The notes under the pieces were generated by a model, which saw only the letters and a program-made list of their open reading frames with translations, was not told the DNA's origin and made no database searches. Position numbers and translations under genes: made by a program. From the NCBI GenBank assembly GCA_940337035.1, contig OW679200.1:20997090-21061089 (forward strand): 64,000 nt of DNA, read 5' to 3'. Of the stretch, positions 36,801 to 49,203 are shown in pieces. The DNA comes from Agriotes lineatus (lineage: Eukaryota > Arthropoda > Insecta > Coleoptera > Elateridae). Each line of letters opens with the position of its first letter. Positions within the stretch are counted from its first letter, which is position 1.

Positions 36801-38229
36801 AAAAATACAGGATGAAATTTGAACAACACCGGGACACATGTTGCACAATATAATAAATAATTTTGAACATGTCATCATGTTCTAGTTTTTATGTTATTTG
36901 AAATTAAGTATTTTAGACATGTGGCTTTCACTCTGTTATGAAATCACCGGACAAATTAATTTTTATGGTGTTATCATAATAGTGATGTTACTGTTAGGTT
37001 GTGTAACAGTAATTTTATAAATATTTCACTTAAAAATTAAATAACTTGGTGGCGTTTGGTGACGCAGGATAATTGGAAGAATAAAAATTTGCTTTACATT
37101 TAATGTTTCAAGCGCAAAAAGAATGAAGAAAATATTTTGTTTATCATTTGGCTTTTATTTATGCCGGCATTGCACGAGGCAGTTGATAATTTTGATCGAT
37201 GATTTTTTTGTAAACTCCAATGCTACCATAAAAATTCAATTTAAAAAATCTTATCTTATAGTGGTGCAAAGTACTAAAACCCGAATATAAATTCTAAGTT
37301 TCCTATTCAAGAGTAAATATCTCGCAAATAAGTTTATTTCAGACACTTCTTCGCAAAATGAAATTCGGGAAAGCAAATCCGCATCTTTATTCTTTATACC
37401 CTTTACTCGGGACGATTTTTCATTTCATATACTTTATTATAGTGGTATACGTATGATGTTTTTATAACGCACATTAAGAGCTCATGTAGAAATGAGAATC
37501 TAAATTACTTGCAACGCGTTGCCATGGTAATCGCCCGTAAAGCCATTAGAATTGCAATTGAATTAAATGACCATGCAAGATTTTAATTACACCACGTACA
37601 CATACATTCAGGAGTAATTACACAAAAATAACGCTTGCAGTACGCTTATCTACGGACTTTATGTCTAGTCTCTCAATTTTATCCGCGAAACGTAACGAGT
37701 AGCTCCCATTTCAGATTACATAACCTTAATGATGGGAAACACTCAAATTCGACGGCACTAATGCATTAACAAAAGTAAATTCGTGATTGCGTCGCTGCCG
37801 AACAGTCGAGCAAATTGCGATGAATCCAATGCAATTAGAAACCTCTGAGATGGTTCTGCAGGGAGTAAAGAATACCATTGTGTGCAAAATTGAAGGTAAC
37901 CTTCACTATATGCCGAATTTCAGACGAGCCAGCACTGCTGTCTTCTGCAAGTGGAAAATTTTTACATCCATAACTGTGTAGGCGCCAATATCAGTTATAA
38001 TGCGAACACCTACCTATAATTTGTTGAAAGAGAAAGCGGGCCAAAACTGCTGTACCAAAATAGGAAAGGCGATGATACAAAATCTGAAGACATTAATTTT
38101 ACCGCAATTGTTGTGAAATTAGGTTTAAGCCTCCGTTGAAAACAATTAAGTGGTTTTATTGGTGCGCCAGAATAATTATGTCGATTATTCAGTAAGAAAT
38201 GTAAAAAAATACAAAACCTAAAACTATTC
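36801..38229. other. AT-rich, nothing assigned
   Basis: No coding or repeat feature recognised. Confidence 0.35.
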
Positions 38230-38790
38230 GACGATGTGCTAACGATGTTTAGAAAATATAAAGATACCTTATACGAACGTTAAACAAGGAAAATTAACAA
38301 CAGAAATAATAGAAAAATGGAGCCAGTATTTCCGGAACTCTACTGGAAGCAATAACCGAAGACGAAGAAATATAATTACCAGGTATAGAAAACACAGAAG
38401 GCGAAGATGGTGTAACAGAGGAAGAGCTATGCAGCAAAACAATAAAAATAGTAAATTTCTAGAAGATCAAATCACAGATGCAATATTACAACTCAAGTTA
38501 AACATTCGGCATGAAGTGTGAACTTGAACTTTTCAACGCAATTTTGAAAATCCCAAGAATATTATGTCCAATCCATGAAAGAATCAGAGGCATTTCAAAG
38601 AAAGAATAGAGTAAGACGAAGATATACATTGATCCCGTTGTTTACAGTATTAATAGATGCAGACTGAGACAGTTCTAGATACTGGACTTTACAAAAGAAG
38701 AAGTGCATACTGTTTACGTTTGCTGATGACATAGTGGTACCAGAAGCAATGCAAGAACATGTACCACCATTAAACGAAGGGTGTGCAAAG
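38230..38790 (+). pseudogene. LINE RT fragment with F-A-D-D box
   Basis: The plus strand reads K-L-T-T-E-I-I-E-K-W-S-Q-Y-F at the left (linker before RT) and K-C-I-L-F-T-F-A-D-D-I-V-V-P at about 38705-38750 (catalytic box). The RT text between them is largely lost to deletions and frameshifts. Confidence 0.6.
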
Positions 38791-39559
38791 CCCAGCTAGC
38801 TGTAACACTCTGCAGAATTATAGTGTGGATAACGACCAGGCAGCGATCTTTAGGGTTATATAATAAACTTGATAAATTAACAAATTTTGGGCGCCTGTCG
38901 TTAAACACAACGTAAACTAGATCTAGCTAATAAATCATAAGATCATAACTCACCTACCTTTAGAATCTTTTGGCCTCATACCTATTTAAAGAATACGCAC
39001 AGGCTGAAAGAGGGTTGTAACAAAATGACAACGATTACCAGTAACAGGGGCAACTTTTCAATTTCTTCTACGTGTCAACCATAACAGATATAAATATTTA
39101 CAGAACATGGAACGGTCAAATAACAAAATAACTCAGGCAGCGCCTGCTGCTTAATATCAGTCAACAAAATATGGTAGATGGAGTCGACCCCATCAGACGT
39201 ATGGCGTCACAAAATAAGTGATTAATAACAACTATTAAATCCGGATGCAATGCAATCATCCAGCTAGTTTGGAATCCCAGCTTCCTTTGAACGCATGAAA
39301 TATAATTAAATATAAAATCCCACTTGTCACGTGCCTCAAGGACACTGGTAGAGCAGGTACCGTGTACATACAATATTTCAGCTGCTGTAAATGAAAACTA
39401 ACGCCTTAGGAGTTACAAAACAGCTATCATTTATCACGTGCGGTCTGATAACGTAAGGCCTTCGTTTGAACTCGCAAATTAGCGGCAATTTTCCCTTATC
39501 GATTAACAATAATTAAGCTGAAAATCAGTGCATGTACTTACAGTAATGTGTTAAATGGC
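38791..39559. other. Unassigned segment within a LINE relic
   Basis: It separates RT-box sequence (38.75 kb) from the post-RT region (39.57 kb) of what may be one LINE. It begins near TGTAACACTCTGCAGAATTA and contains GGGCGCCTGTCG at about 38890. An LTR-type insert is possible, but no second LTR was found. Confidence 0.3.
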
Positions 39560-40141
39560 ATAGTATGGGTTATACACCAATGCCAATAACAAATAAAGGA
39601 ATGCACTACTACAAAATTATCGACAATCTACCAATTGAACAAGTCTACCATTTTCAATATCTTGGTAGTGATATGAGAAGTAAAGGAAACATCGAAAGAA
39701 ATAAACAATCCCATCAGCTGGAAGATTTTTCATTGCCCCCGAAGCAGTTTTATAAAAAAAGAGAGCTAAGAACTACTTCAACTCGAGGTTTATAAAAGAA
39801 TCTACACTGATCTATGCATGCGAATCTGACACATTGTTAAATGTATGTATAAAGAGAACACTAAAGAAATGGAATGGCATGTGGTAGGACAACAATGGAC
39901 AGGGTAAGAAATAAAACCATTCTTTGTGACCTAGAAGTGAGGCACTTGGGAAGTATCATACAGAAATCGCAGATGTTATGGCCACGTAGCTAAGCTAGAT
40001 ACAAACAAACAACGTAAAACGATGGTAAAAAGAATAAGGAAACTAGTGGAGTAAAAGTTCGTACAGTGGGAGGAGGCCAAACAATGACAATGAACCGGAA
40101 AGCCTGAAGGCAGATGTGAAAGTACTATGACAAAAAGAAAT
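39560..40141 (+). pseudogene. LINE post-RT C-terminal fragment
   Basis: The plus strand reads I-E-Q-V-Y-H-F-Q-Y-L-G-S-D-M-R, the conserved F-x-Y-L-G block of LINE RT thumbs, then after stops R-C-Y-G-H-V-A-K-L-D-T-N-K-Q. It joins directly to the family A repeat at 40142. Decayed by stops and frameshifts. Confidence 0.65.
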
Positions 40142-40258
40142 AGTTCTCTATTATGTATGAGGTTTTCTCAATTCCATCTGTCGGTCTGTTTGTCTGCCTG
40201 TTGGCGGTTAACTCAAAAACTATTTGTTGGAGGAAAACAATATTTTGCATACACATTA

Positions 40259-41521
40259 TACAGAGTTCGTGAATTGAATTAAATGGTTTTTGATAACTTG
40301 CTATAGAGGGTGAATAAAGTGTGTGAACAAATTTTGGAAGAAAATGAAACTATATTAAGTAAAGTTTACAACAACACTATTAGTATCCAAATATCACATC
40401 TGCAAGATATCCATCACTCGCTTCTATGCATTGCTGCAAACTGCCTTGGAAATTTAACATAACGCGGTGAAGTAAATTTTCGGTAGTATTTAACAACATT
40501 ATTTCTCCCCGAATTAATTTTTTCAGTTCTTGAAATGTTTGAGAACGTCTCTGGCAAACTTTAGACTTCAAATAACCCTAAAGAAAAAAATCGGGAGCAG
40601 TTAAATCGGGCGATCTTGCCGGTCAAGGAATGTCGCCAAACCTCGAAATCAAGTGACCACAATTCGAGTTTGCCGTGCTGTATGTGTAGTAGCACCATCT
40701 TGTTGAAACCAAGCATTATTTTGTCCAAGTCGTTGCAGCTCCGGAGCAACAAAATTTTCCAACATTGCGATGTAACGATCAGAATTTACTGTAACGCCTA
40801 CGTCAAAAATGTATGGTCCTATTATGCCAAAAGTCGATTCTCCACACCATACCGTCACCTTCTGATCATGAAGAGGTTTTTCATGAACCTCTCTTCGAAT
40901 TTCTTCTGACCAGTAACGAAAGTTCTGTTTGTTTACATCCCCAGTGAGGTGAGCTTCAGCTGACATGATTAATTTATTGAGAAGTTCTGGATCGCCGTTC
41001 ATTATTTCTAACATTACAAAAATTAAGACTTAGTTGTTGTGCAGTCTGTATTTTGTACGGGTGGAATTTCAAGTCCATGTAAAATACGTCGTAAACTTCT
41101 TTCTGATATCTGCAGTGCAAGCGAATGTCGAATTGCCGAACGTTGTGGACTTCGTTGAAATGCTACTCTGACTCTGTCAATATTCTCTGATGTACGAACT
41201 GTACGAGTGCTACCAGTAAGTCTTGATATTGCGGAGCCTCTTTCGTTAAAATCGCTAACCCATTTCAAAATCGCATCTATTGAAGGAGTTCGTCCGTGCG
41301 ATGGCAGATTAAATTCACGACGCAAACGTCTCTGTGTTAGCACAATAGATTCGGTCAAAATATAAGACCTCACCGCGAATACTCGTTGATTAACAGGCCA
41401 ATTAGCCATAGTAGCTGAAACTTTAAATGCACGAATAAATCGTTTTTTGACAAACGTCACATCAGTAATGTTTCCATAGCAAGTTATCAAAAACCATTTA
41501 ATTCAATTGCCGGACCCTGTA
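40259..41521 (-). mobile_element. mariner-like element, 1263 bp, TA target
   Basis: Inverted termini of about 46 bp with few mismatches share GAATTAAATGGTTTTTGATA and TAACTTGCTAT, start TACAG, and are flanked by TA (40257-40258 and 41522-41523). Insertion was into the TATATA of a family A repeat. The length suits an intact mariner frame of elements, but the transposase inside is broken. Confidence 0.9.
40380..41409 (-). pseudogene. mariner-like transposase, inactivated
   Basis: It starts M-A-N-W-P-V-N-Q-R-V-F-A-V-R (41409) with a helix-turn-helix region (T-Q-R-R-L-R-R-E-F-N-L-P, then I-S-E-R-S-L-R-R-I-L-H). The catalytic domain has L-N-K-L-I-M-S-A-E-A-H, V-T-V-W-C-G, F-Q-Q-D-G-A-T-T-H-T-A-R and R-S-P-D-L-T-A-P-D-F-F-L. 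Lesions seen: the first catalytic Asp (usually S-D-E) is Ala with nearby deletion; text is lost near 41010-41050 with a frame change; about 20 bp are missing near 40655; and two Trp codons in the C-terminal catalytic block have become TGA and TAG. It cannot make an active enzyme but could be cross-mobilised through its good termini. Confidence 0.9.
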
Positions 41522-41990
41522 TACCTGGCATGAAATCGAGAAAATTTCAGATAAATATATAAAGGGTGAGTACGTTACAAAAATACAATTTTGTTTATTT
41601 TTACTTTAACTTAGAAATAGATAAAAGTAGTAATTTGCACATAGTTCAGGCTTTACCCTTGACGAAAATTGAACTCAAAGGTTACAGCATAAATGATGTA
41701 AATAATAAAAAGGTGTCAACGAAAAATGGTTTCTATTTAAGGCAGCCGGGACGCACGGACCCAAAAAGTGCTCCGTAGCGCATGTGGGGATAGCCCCGTT
41801 CTCTTGTAATATCCCGCTAAATGTTGGAATCGCATTCCCAGCTGCCTGTCCGTCAAATTCGACCACCAGTAACGTTTTTTATTTAAAAAAATTTGTAATT
41901 TATTAGAAACGTAAAGATATTTTTACCCCTACCTTAATTTGATTTTTTAAATTATTTAATGTTCTGAGTAGAGCCCTTTATAGATGTTCT

Positions 41991-42886
41991 CTATTTTCAA
42001 TTAAACTAATATCTGAAATTTAAAAAGTTGATGTAACTTCTATAGTTTTTTATTATTTTACGTAATTGCTTAGATTTATATAATAAACCTCTTGAGAGCT
42101 GAAATTTATATACAGTGTGTCCAAGATAAGAAGGGCCAGTATGGGGATCTCGTTAAAAATATAAGATAGAAATTTGGTTATATGAAAAAAATGCGTAATT
42201 AAAAATAACGGCTAGCAATCCTTAATATGATTTTCTTTAAATAATTTTTTATTTTATTTTTTCTGGCGTTAATATTAAAGTGGCAGCGATACTGACGCAA
42301 CTTCTGTGTATCCACTTTTAATGGACTTAAAGATTACGTTATCAATTTTTTATCCAACGTATTGTCTTTGAGCGACTGTCATCAACTTCTTTTTTTAAAT
42401 TACAGTCTTGATTTTCTGATGTCAAGTTTTAGAAGCCCTTTTTATTCTTAATTCAGCAGTGTATTACAAATTATAGTTTTACGTTTCAAGTCCATTTTTA
42501 CCATCATCAAGAAATGTTTGAATACAGACCTGTGTCCTGCAGCATTTCATACGTTGCTTCGGCTTTTGTAATTTAAAGAAAAAAGTAATGAACCACACTG
42601 GATGTTTTTTATTTCTAATTTTAAGTAGTGTTTGAAAATAAGAAAACTAATTAATAAATTAATTAATTACCTTTGAAAATTATTTGTATTCTTAGACCAT
42701 TTGTAATTATTATGGATTAAAAATTTTTAGTATCGATCATTACTTTTTTCTTGAATTTACAAGAGCTGAAACAACGTATGGAATGCTTTAGGACACAGGT
42801 CCGTATCCAAAGCTTTCTTAATGATGGCCGAAAAAGCTAGAAACGTAAGTAAACTAGAAATTAAGTCATAGATATTTATATATATA
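41991..42886. other. AT-rich, nothing firmly assigned
   Basis: TACAGTGTGTCCAAGATAAG at about 42112 looks like the start of a Tc1/mariner terminus, but no matching inverse end was found. Confidence 0.3.
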
Positions 42887-43809
42887 CAAGGTGGCGCAAA
42901 AGTCCTCACTCGATTTCCTAAGGCAGTAACTTTGTTTGTAAATTAAAAGAATTGATTCTGTTTGTTGATTATGTTTATTTAGACGTTTAATTTTTTTTCC
43001 ATTAAGTCTCGAAGACAATATCAGTCAAGTGGACACCGCCAGAGTTGCTGAAAATTTGGGCTGGTTTCACAGCATTTTTCATGACTTTTCTCAAAACTTC
43101 TGGCGATAAATTCTCCACTTCTAGTCAGATGTTTTCCTTTAGGGCCGCCAAGGTCTGTGACTTGTTCGTATAGACCCGTGACTTCAGAAAACCCCAAAGA
43201 AAGAAGTCTGGAACGGTCAAATCGGCCGATCTTGCGGGCCAGTGCAGATCTCCAAAACGAGAGATGAAGCGGTCGGGAAAAGCTTACTTCAGAATATCCA
43301 CTGTCGTTCATGCTGTGTGTGCGGTTGCACTTGTAAGGGAACATCTTTAAGTCTTTCACCAAAATTCGCTGTAAAGACCGTCTACCAATACCCAAGTGCG
43401 TGGCTCATCGTCTGGTGGATGTTTGAGGGTCCTCTTGGACATCTGCAGCCACAGCAGCGATATTCTCTACCGAACGGCTACTCCGGGGCCGGCCACGTCT
43501 GAAACTGTCCCGTATTGAGCCAGTCTGCTCGAGACGAGTGTCTAAACGTCACAGTGTTTGCACATTTGATGCCACACGACCAGGGAATCGACAACAAATT
43601 TCACGTGGAGCCAAAAGCACTGACCGATTAATTATCAAAAACATTGACACAAATTATTCCGCGTTCTTGAGGAGTATAGCGATCCATGGTTTGTCTATGT
43701 GTATTCTGCTTCTGTTTGCTTCACGAATGTCAAAGTCGCGATGACATAAGATGCCATTTGCAAAAATGAGAGCATGTTCCGATAGGGTGATTACTTTTGC
43801 GCCACCTGT
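42887..43809 (-). mobile_element. mariner deletion derivative, about 920 bp
   Basis: The termini CA(A)GGTGGCGCAAAAGT...TCAC are inverted at the two ends with one indel, with TA on each side (42885-42886 and 43810-43811). Internal similarity covers both ends of a mariner transposase but not the middle, so this is an internal deletion derivative. Confidence 0.8.
43020..43688 (-). pseudogene. mariner-like transposase, internally deleted
   Basis: Start M-D-R-Y-T-P-Q-E-R-G (43688). DNA-binding half traces remain in several frames: R-L-V-S-S-R-L-A-Q-Y-G-T and L-G-I-G-R-R-S-L-Q-R-I-L-V-K-D-L. After M-F-P-Y-K-C-N the frame jumps to D-L-H-W-P-A-R, D-L-T-V-P-D-F-F-L-W-G-F and T-G-L-Y-E-Q-type C-terminal text. 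The first two catalytic Asp motifs are deleted. Confidence 0.75.
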
Positions 43810-44039
43810 TATTAGTCACATTTTCTAATTCAAATTAAGAAATAACAGCACTAAATGTATTTAACATTGATACTTGTGAACCCCTTTTCTTCTATGTGAA
43901 AGATTCGATAACGTTAACAGTTTTTTTAGAGAAATTATGGTGCAGTTGTTATATCAAAGTGCCTATTGCACAAGGATATACTGAAAAGTAATCCATTCAA
44001 ACCCCTACCTCCAGAACAATATAACTCACAAAACCAGCA

Positions 44040-45530
44040 AAAAAGTTATTTAGTCACCAGATGCCATTCAATCAGTGTGAAATTTATGGCGGCGAAGTCG
44101 ATACAAACAACGAATTTGTGATTGAATTTCTGACTGCAGAAAATGTGGCTCCTATCAACATTTACAACAATTTAATCCAAGTTTATGGTATGAACTGCCT
44201 TGCTATTCGACGTACTTGTAAGACTGAAAAATCCAGTATACAGAACAGACCAATGCGTGGTAGGTATGCTTGTTGTTATACGCTTTATACGTAGGGTACC
44301 AATTTTGCTACACTAATATTAGGCAAAGCACAACATTAACCAAAATGTCCAATAGTAACGCCGTAACTTGGTTTGCTTTCAAAATACTAGCTAAGACTGT
44401 TTTCTGGTGAGAGGTTGTGAACATCAAGAGATACCTAATTAGGTCACAAACTAGAACAAACAATGATGAGTTAATTAATAAGGGCGTAAGGTTCAATAAC
44501 TTACCAATTCAAATTCCGTTAAACCATCCCGAGCGAGCGGTCTACGATGGGGTTTGTACCTATTTACCAACACCTTTACTTTGCGAAGTGAAATATCAAA
44601 AAGTCCATTTCTCATAACCGATTGCTGTGGTCGAAAAAGATAACTCCCACCTCCAAACTACACGCTTCAGTGGTGTTGGTGCACTGAATGAAAAATTCCC
44701 GCTGACCGATTTTGGATCGCAACAAATAATTTCCTGCTATTATAAAAGATGCTTTACATATGGCCAAATTCACTATAAAATTTAGTGACAGCTTTTACCA
44801 ACAATAGTCCTTCACTATCTACAGTTACTGGTCAAGTAATTTAAATCGAGGCCTAGATGACCTTCAGTATCGGGTGCTGCCAAAAAGCTGCTTAAAAATT
44901 GAAATATAACTCATAGAGAAACTCAACAAAAATTAGATATTCTATCGACAGAAGCAGATAACATTTTACACCTGGGTATAAAGAAGCTGTAAGATCGGTA
45001 GACTCCATATTTGTTAAACAAAACATAAAAACTAGCACAGTGTAAATGTATGTTAGGAATGTTCGATCTTCAACACATGTGTCTAATACTGCTTGCGGAT
45101 GATGAGCCGTAATCTATGATTCCGAACCTAAGACTAAACAACAATCAAGCATTCGGTTTCTCAAAATCAGGCCATGCAACAATGTTCGTGGTAAAAGCAC
45201 ATACAAAGAATGATTGCTGCTTTCTTCAGATGCAATGGCAAAGTAATTCCTCTTGATGATTTCAAAACTGATTGGTATACAAAAATTCCTCTTCCTCAAG
45301 GCTTTGAAATATTGTGTAGTGATCGCCGAAAATCGGGTAGTTTGCAATTTTGTTACACCATACCGCACACGGCCACGAGTTTCTTACACGAATCTGTCCA
45401 ACTGGTCATCTACCCTTGGTACAGTCGAGATCAGGACCCCAGCGATTTATGTTTGCTTCCAAAAGTTTTAAAAATCTGGTGTGATACACGCACACAACTT
45501 CCTTTTACAGTGATCTTATAATTAGCCAAA
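44040..45530 (+). pseudogene. Heavily degraded mariner transposase
   Basis: The plus strand reads F-V-I-E-F-L-T-A-E-N-V-A-P-I-N-I (44120), then V-Y-G-M-N-C-L-A-I-R-R-T and S-I-Q-N-R-P-M-R-G-R, matching a mariner N-terminus. About 1.2 kb on it reads Y-S-R-D-Q-D-P-S-D-L-C-L-L-P-K-V-L-K, the decayed S-P-D-L-A-P-S-D region. Between them only short traces remain (for example F-L/S-K-S-G-H-A-T near 45160). No termini fixed. Confidence 0.55.
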
Positions 45531-45593
45531 AATTTGATTTTGAATTCTTAAGCATTTGTCAAATATTTTCAAAAATTAAAAATTTTACAAAAA

Positions 45594-46256
45594 CGGTACA
45601 AAATAGAGTGTTAGTTCAAGAGACAAATTTTCTCTAGAATTTTAAGCTCAATTAAAAAATGTGATACTATACCGGCTGTTCTATTTAAAATAGGAGTTAA
45701 TAAAAAAAAAAGAAAATAAAAACAAAAGAAACCCATTTTAGAAGTATTTAACTGGAAAATCACCTATCTCACATCAATACACATTAAAAATTTAATAAAA
45801 ATGCAAAGTTTAAAAAACATCGTTAGAGCCGTTTTTGAAAAAATCGAAAAAAACTGAAAAATCACAAGAGTAAACACTTACTTCCGGTTATGCGATTTTC
45901 TTCAAAAGCTTGCTGTCTCATCTACATAGTACACAAAACTTATACATGAAGTTTCAACGCCATACCTCTTTCCGTTTTTGAGATATTCTGTTCACAGACA
46001 GACACACAGACACACAGACACACAGACAGACACATAGACACATAGACACACAGACACACAGACAGACACATAGACACATAGACACACAGACACACAGACA
46101 GACACATAGACACACAGACAGACACATAGACAGACCAATGAAAAAAAATATGTTTTTTGGGATCACGGGACTCTAAAACGTGAAGATCTGTTGATAACTC
46201 AATTTCGAATTTTTGGGGTGCATGCAATACTTCCTTTATTGTAAAAGGAAGTAAAA
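45594..46256 (-). repeat. Family B repeat, copy 1 (uninterrupted)
   Basis: In reverse complement it starts with the palindrome ACTTCCTTTTACAATAAAGG-AAGT, then a block with CGAAATTGAGTTATCAACAG, a TGTCTGTCTG microsatellite, GAACAGAATATCTCAAAAAC, GGTATGGCGTTGAAACTTCA and a body ending near TTTTGTACCG. It matches copy 2 (48998-50318) over its whole length and shows the empty site for the foldback insertion there (TTCATGTATAAGTTTTG). Confidence 0.85.
45997..46137. repeat. (ACAGACAC)n-type microsatellite
   Basis: About 140 bp of ACAGACAC/ATAGACAC units inside family B copy 1. Long open frames here on the minus strand (V-C-V-S-V-C repeats) are microsatellite artefacts. Confidence 0.95.
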
Positions 46257-48321
46257 ACATACTTGATAACAGATTTCTGCAAATGCGACGGCTGCTGAAC
46301 TTCAGGGTGTGTCCGACTTTTCAAAAACGGAGTTCTGTGCCTGTTTTGAAAGGTTGTTTCAAAGAATGGACAAATGTATCATGCTAATAGGAAATAGTTT
46401 GGAAAATAATAGCGATTTTCTTTAAAAAGTCCACATTTTTCTTATAACGAACAATTCAAATGAACAACCCTGCTTCCGCAGTTTTCACTTACCTCAACTA
46501 CTTTTTTCTGGAAAACATGAAATTCAAATGGTCGTTAACATATTACTTATTGATAAAATGACAGTACTTGAATCGGTTTTAATTTAAATTTTAATCCTCG
46601 CGCGTTATAAATGCATAACACACGAATTTAAAATACTTTTATTCTAAAAAAAATAAATAATGAAGAAAACGAAAACGTCGCACAATAAAAAACTTTTTGT
46701 TTTACGAAACTTAAAATACCGAAAACATGATTCAGTTTATTTAATATGTCAACTGGATTAAAATTTTAAATCCTCTCATATATCAAGCGCTGTACGTTAA
46801 TTTATGGCGAAATGTGAGACTGTATGTTTGAATATCATCAATATACATTGGGATAACCAAAATATTCCGTTCGCTCCACTAACCGCAAAACTACGCTACA
46901 TGCATAATCAAAAACTGTTATTTATATCTTTCCCCTTTTCACTTGCTTTTAAAAGTAGGTTAATAAACATAAACATCAAATGCATTTATAATTCATATAA
47001 TTACGAAATACATTACGAGAATATTACTTAGCGGAAGTTAAATATTACAGTCTAGAAATTACTCTCGGACGGTTTGTTTTTATTATATAATTTAAAGCTT
47101 AACCTTAAAATATCCATACTAACTCCTAATTGGTATTTGATAATATAATCAACAACGAACCATTTATTTTTAATGCATTGCCTAGAAACCGGTTACAAAT
47201 TCTAATTAAGAGTCCGTTTGTTTTCTATTTGTTTCTTTTTGCTCTATTTTGCTATCGCAGTTGTTATACAAGGTAATCGACTATTGGTTTCGTAATGTTT
47301 GTTTAGATGTTACGTCACCGTCAGAAATGTTTTTATTTAATCGAACTGCTGAGTACTACGTCCGGTACAATATCATTGAGTTGCCTGTACATTCAGTTTT
47401 TTAAATGGTAACAACTTCGCGTGGGATTTTATAACTTAGAATTACGCTTCATTTATTATGTCACAACATATGGTTAGAGTTTTAGTAAGGTAATATACAC
47501 AATTATCAATATTTCTTAACGGTGGAGCTGTCTGGACGGAACTTATTTTATTTATAACATTAAGAAAGAGCAATGTTCTTATATTAGCCCAGGAAAATAC
47601 CCACATGGCTTAGGTGTTAAATGCGAAAAACACCTTGAGAAATTATAAACATAAATTCTGGAATTACTAAATACAATTTTTGCACAGCTTGTCGTTCTAA
47701 CTTTTATAGCTAATTTGAATTTTGCTATTAATTTTAATTGGTACCTACTAAATTTAATACTCTTGTTTTTTTAATCGAATGAAAAACTTTACTTTTTATT
47801 ATAAGCTAACGGGTAATAGATTTTTATTGTTTTTAAATCAACATCGCCTAAATTGCAACTCCCTCTCTTAATCCTACAGATCTATTTATACACAAAGACC
47901 CCAAACAATGCAATACAGTTTCAGCTAGATGGTGCTCATCTACGCTACGCGCCAGCTGTATGGATATATGCATACCATAACGAAAGAACTTTAATTTTCT
48001 TCTATTCAAATCGTCAAGGTATATTGAAGAAACCATAAATCTTCCAAATGTATATAATTTTTCTCTTATACTGGCAGTGGGTCGTTAACACTTTAAATTT
48101 TGAGTAACTATTTCTAATTAAATTGTCTTCGATCCTAGTTTTTGAACTTACTGGGTATGTGGCTTTATTCTAATTAAAATAACTTTTGCAATTATAAAGT
48201 TGAATTATAAATAAAAAAGTCACAGAGATAAATGTTTTTAACATTTTTCATAAAAAAAGCGTACGGCAAGTACAAATAATTTTGCTAGATCGAATAATGG
48301 TTGACAAATATCTTAATTTAA
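46257..48321. other. AT-rich, nothing assigned
   Basis: About 2 kb without a recognisable gene or repeat. Confidence 0.4.
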
Positions 48322-48704
48322 TACTGGCCCAGGGGACCTGGACACTACGCCGACTGGACACAACGTCGACCGTGGACACTACGCCGACCGTGGATACTAC
48401 GCCGACCGTTGGCCGTGGACACTACGCCGACCCTGGACACTACGCCGACCGTCCTCTGTGGACACTACGTCGACCGTGGACACAACGCCGACCGTCCTCT
48501 TTGGACACTACGCCGACCGTGGACACAACGCCGACTCTTAAAATAAAAATTAATTGAAAATGCAACACTGTAGTGGACACTACGCCGACCGTTCCCTTTG
48601 GACACTACGCCGACCGTTGACACAACGCCGACTCATCTTTCTAGAATAATAGGTCTCAGTGTGCATATTTCTTTACGTCGGCGGCGATACAATTTTGCTT
48701 ACTA
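48322..48704 (+). repeat. Left inverted arm with GGACACTACGCCGACC array
   Basis: Tandem units of about 17-25 bp based on GGACAC(T/A)ACGCCGACCGT with variable linkers (CCTCTGT, CCTCTTT, CCCTTT), split by a unique 50-bp spacer at 48539-48576. The inner end carries GTCTCAGTGTGCATATTTCT. Confidence 0.9.
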
Positions 48705-49203
48705 GGAATACACTATTTTTTCTACTCCCGCATGTAAATATTCTATTTTCTTCACAATCCACAGAATGGATAAGTGGGCAATTGTAGTTAACTGAACGAA
48801 TTAGATTTTATATCCACATACGGGCGGATATGAAATACACCAATCACAAACCACGTTAGTCGTGATTACCTAGGCAACTTTCATTTATTGTTTGTTTTGT
48901 TATGGGCACGCTCTGCGGAAATGTGTGTGGCACACGTGATTTTGTTGTAAGATATCTTATTAACGTTGAATAAATTTTTCTTTAATTTTCCAGTTCGTAC
49001 TTCCTTTTACAATAAAGGAAGTATTGAATTCACTCCAAAAATTCGAAATTGAGTTTTCAACAGGTCTTCACGTTTTAGTGTCCCCTGAACCCAAAAAACA
49101 TATTTTTTTCATTGGTCTGTCTGTGTGTGAATCTGCGTGTCTGTCTGTCTGTGAACAGAATATCTCAAAAACGAAAAGAGGTATGGCGTTGAAACTTCAT
49201 ATA

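Larger units (their letters stand above)
40142..41990 (+). repeat. Family A repeat, copy 3, split by a mariner
   Basis: The left part (40142-40258) holds CTGT units, GGCGGTTAACTCAAAAACTA and TATTTTGCATACACATTA. The right part (41522-41990) resumes with CCTGGCATGAAATCGAGAAA and continues through GGGTGAGTACG to TTATTAGAAACGTAAAGATA, matching copy 1. Mid-body sequence 41730-41870 differs from copy 1 and includes a B-box-like ATTCGACCACC. Without the mariner the repeat reads through continuously. Confidence 0.8.

Noticed and set aside
45940..46260. Cys/Val-rich 106-codon frame
   Set aside because: Artefact of the ACAGACAC microsatellite within family B.
48282..48557. Open frame encoding repeated D-T-T-P-T-V and T-L-R-R-P
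   Set aside because: It is the translation of the GGACACTACGCCGACC array in the left inverted arm, mirrored at 55819-56139; not a protein gene.
48340..48640. CRISPR-like look of regularly spaced repeats
   Set aside because: Units are contiguous and variable in spacing, present in inverse copy at 55.8-56.2 kb, in a eukaryotic genome with no cas genes.
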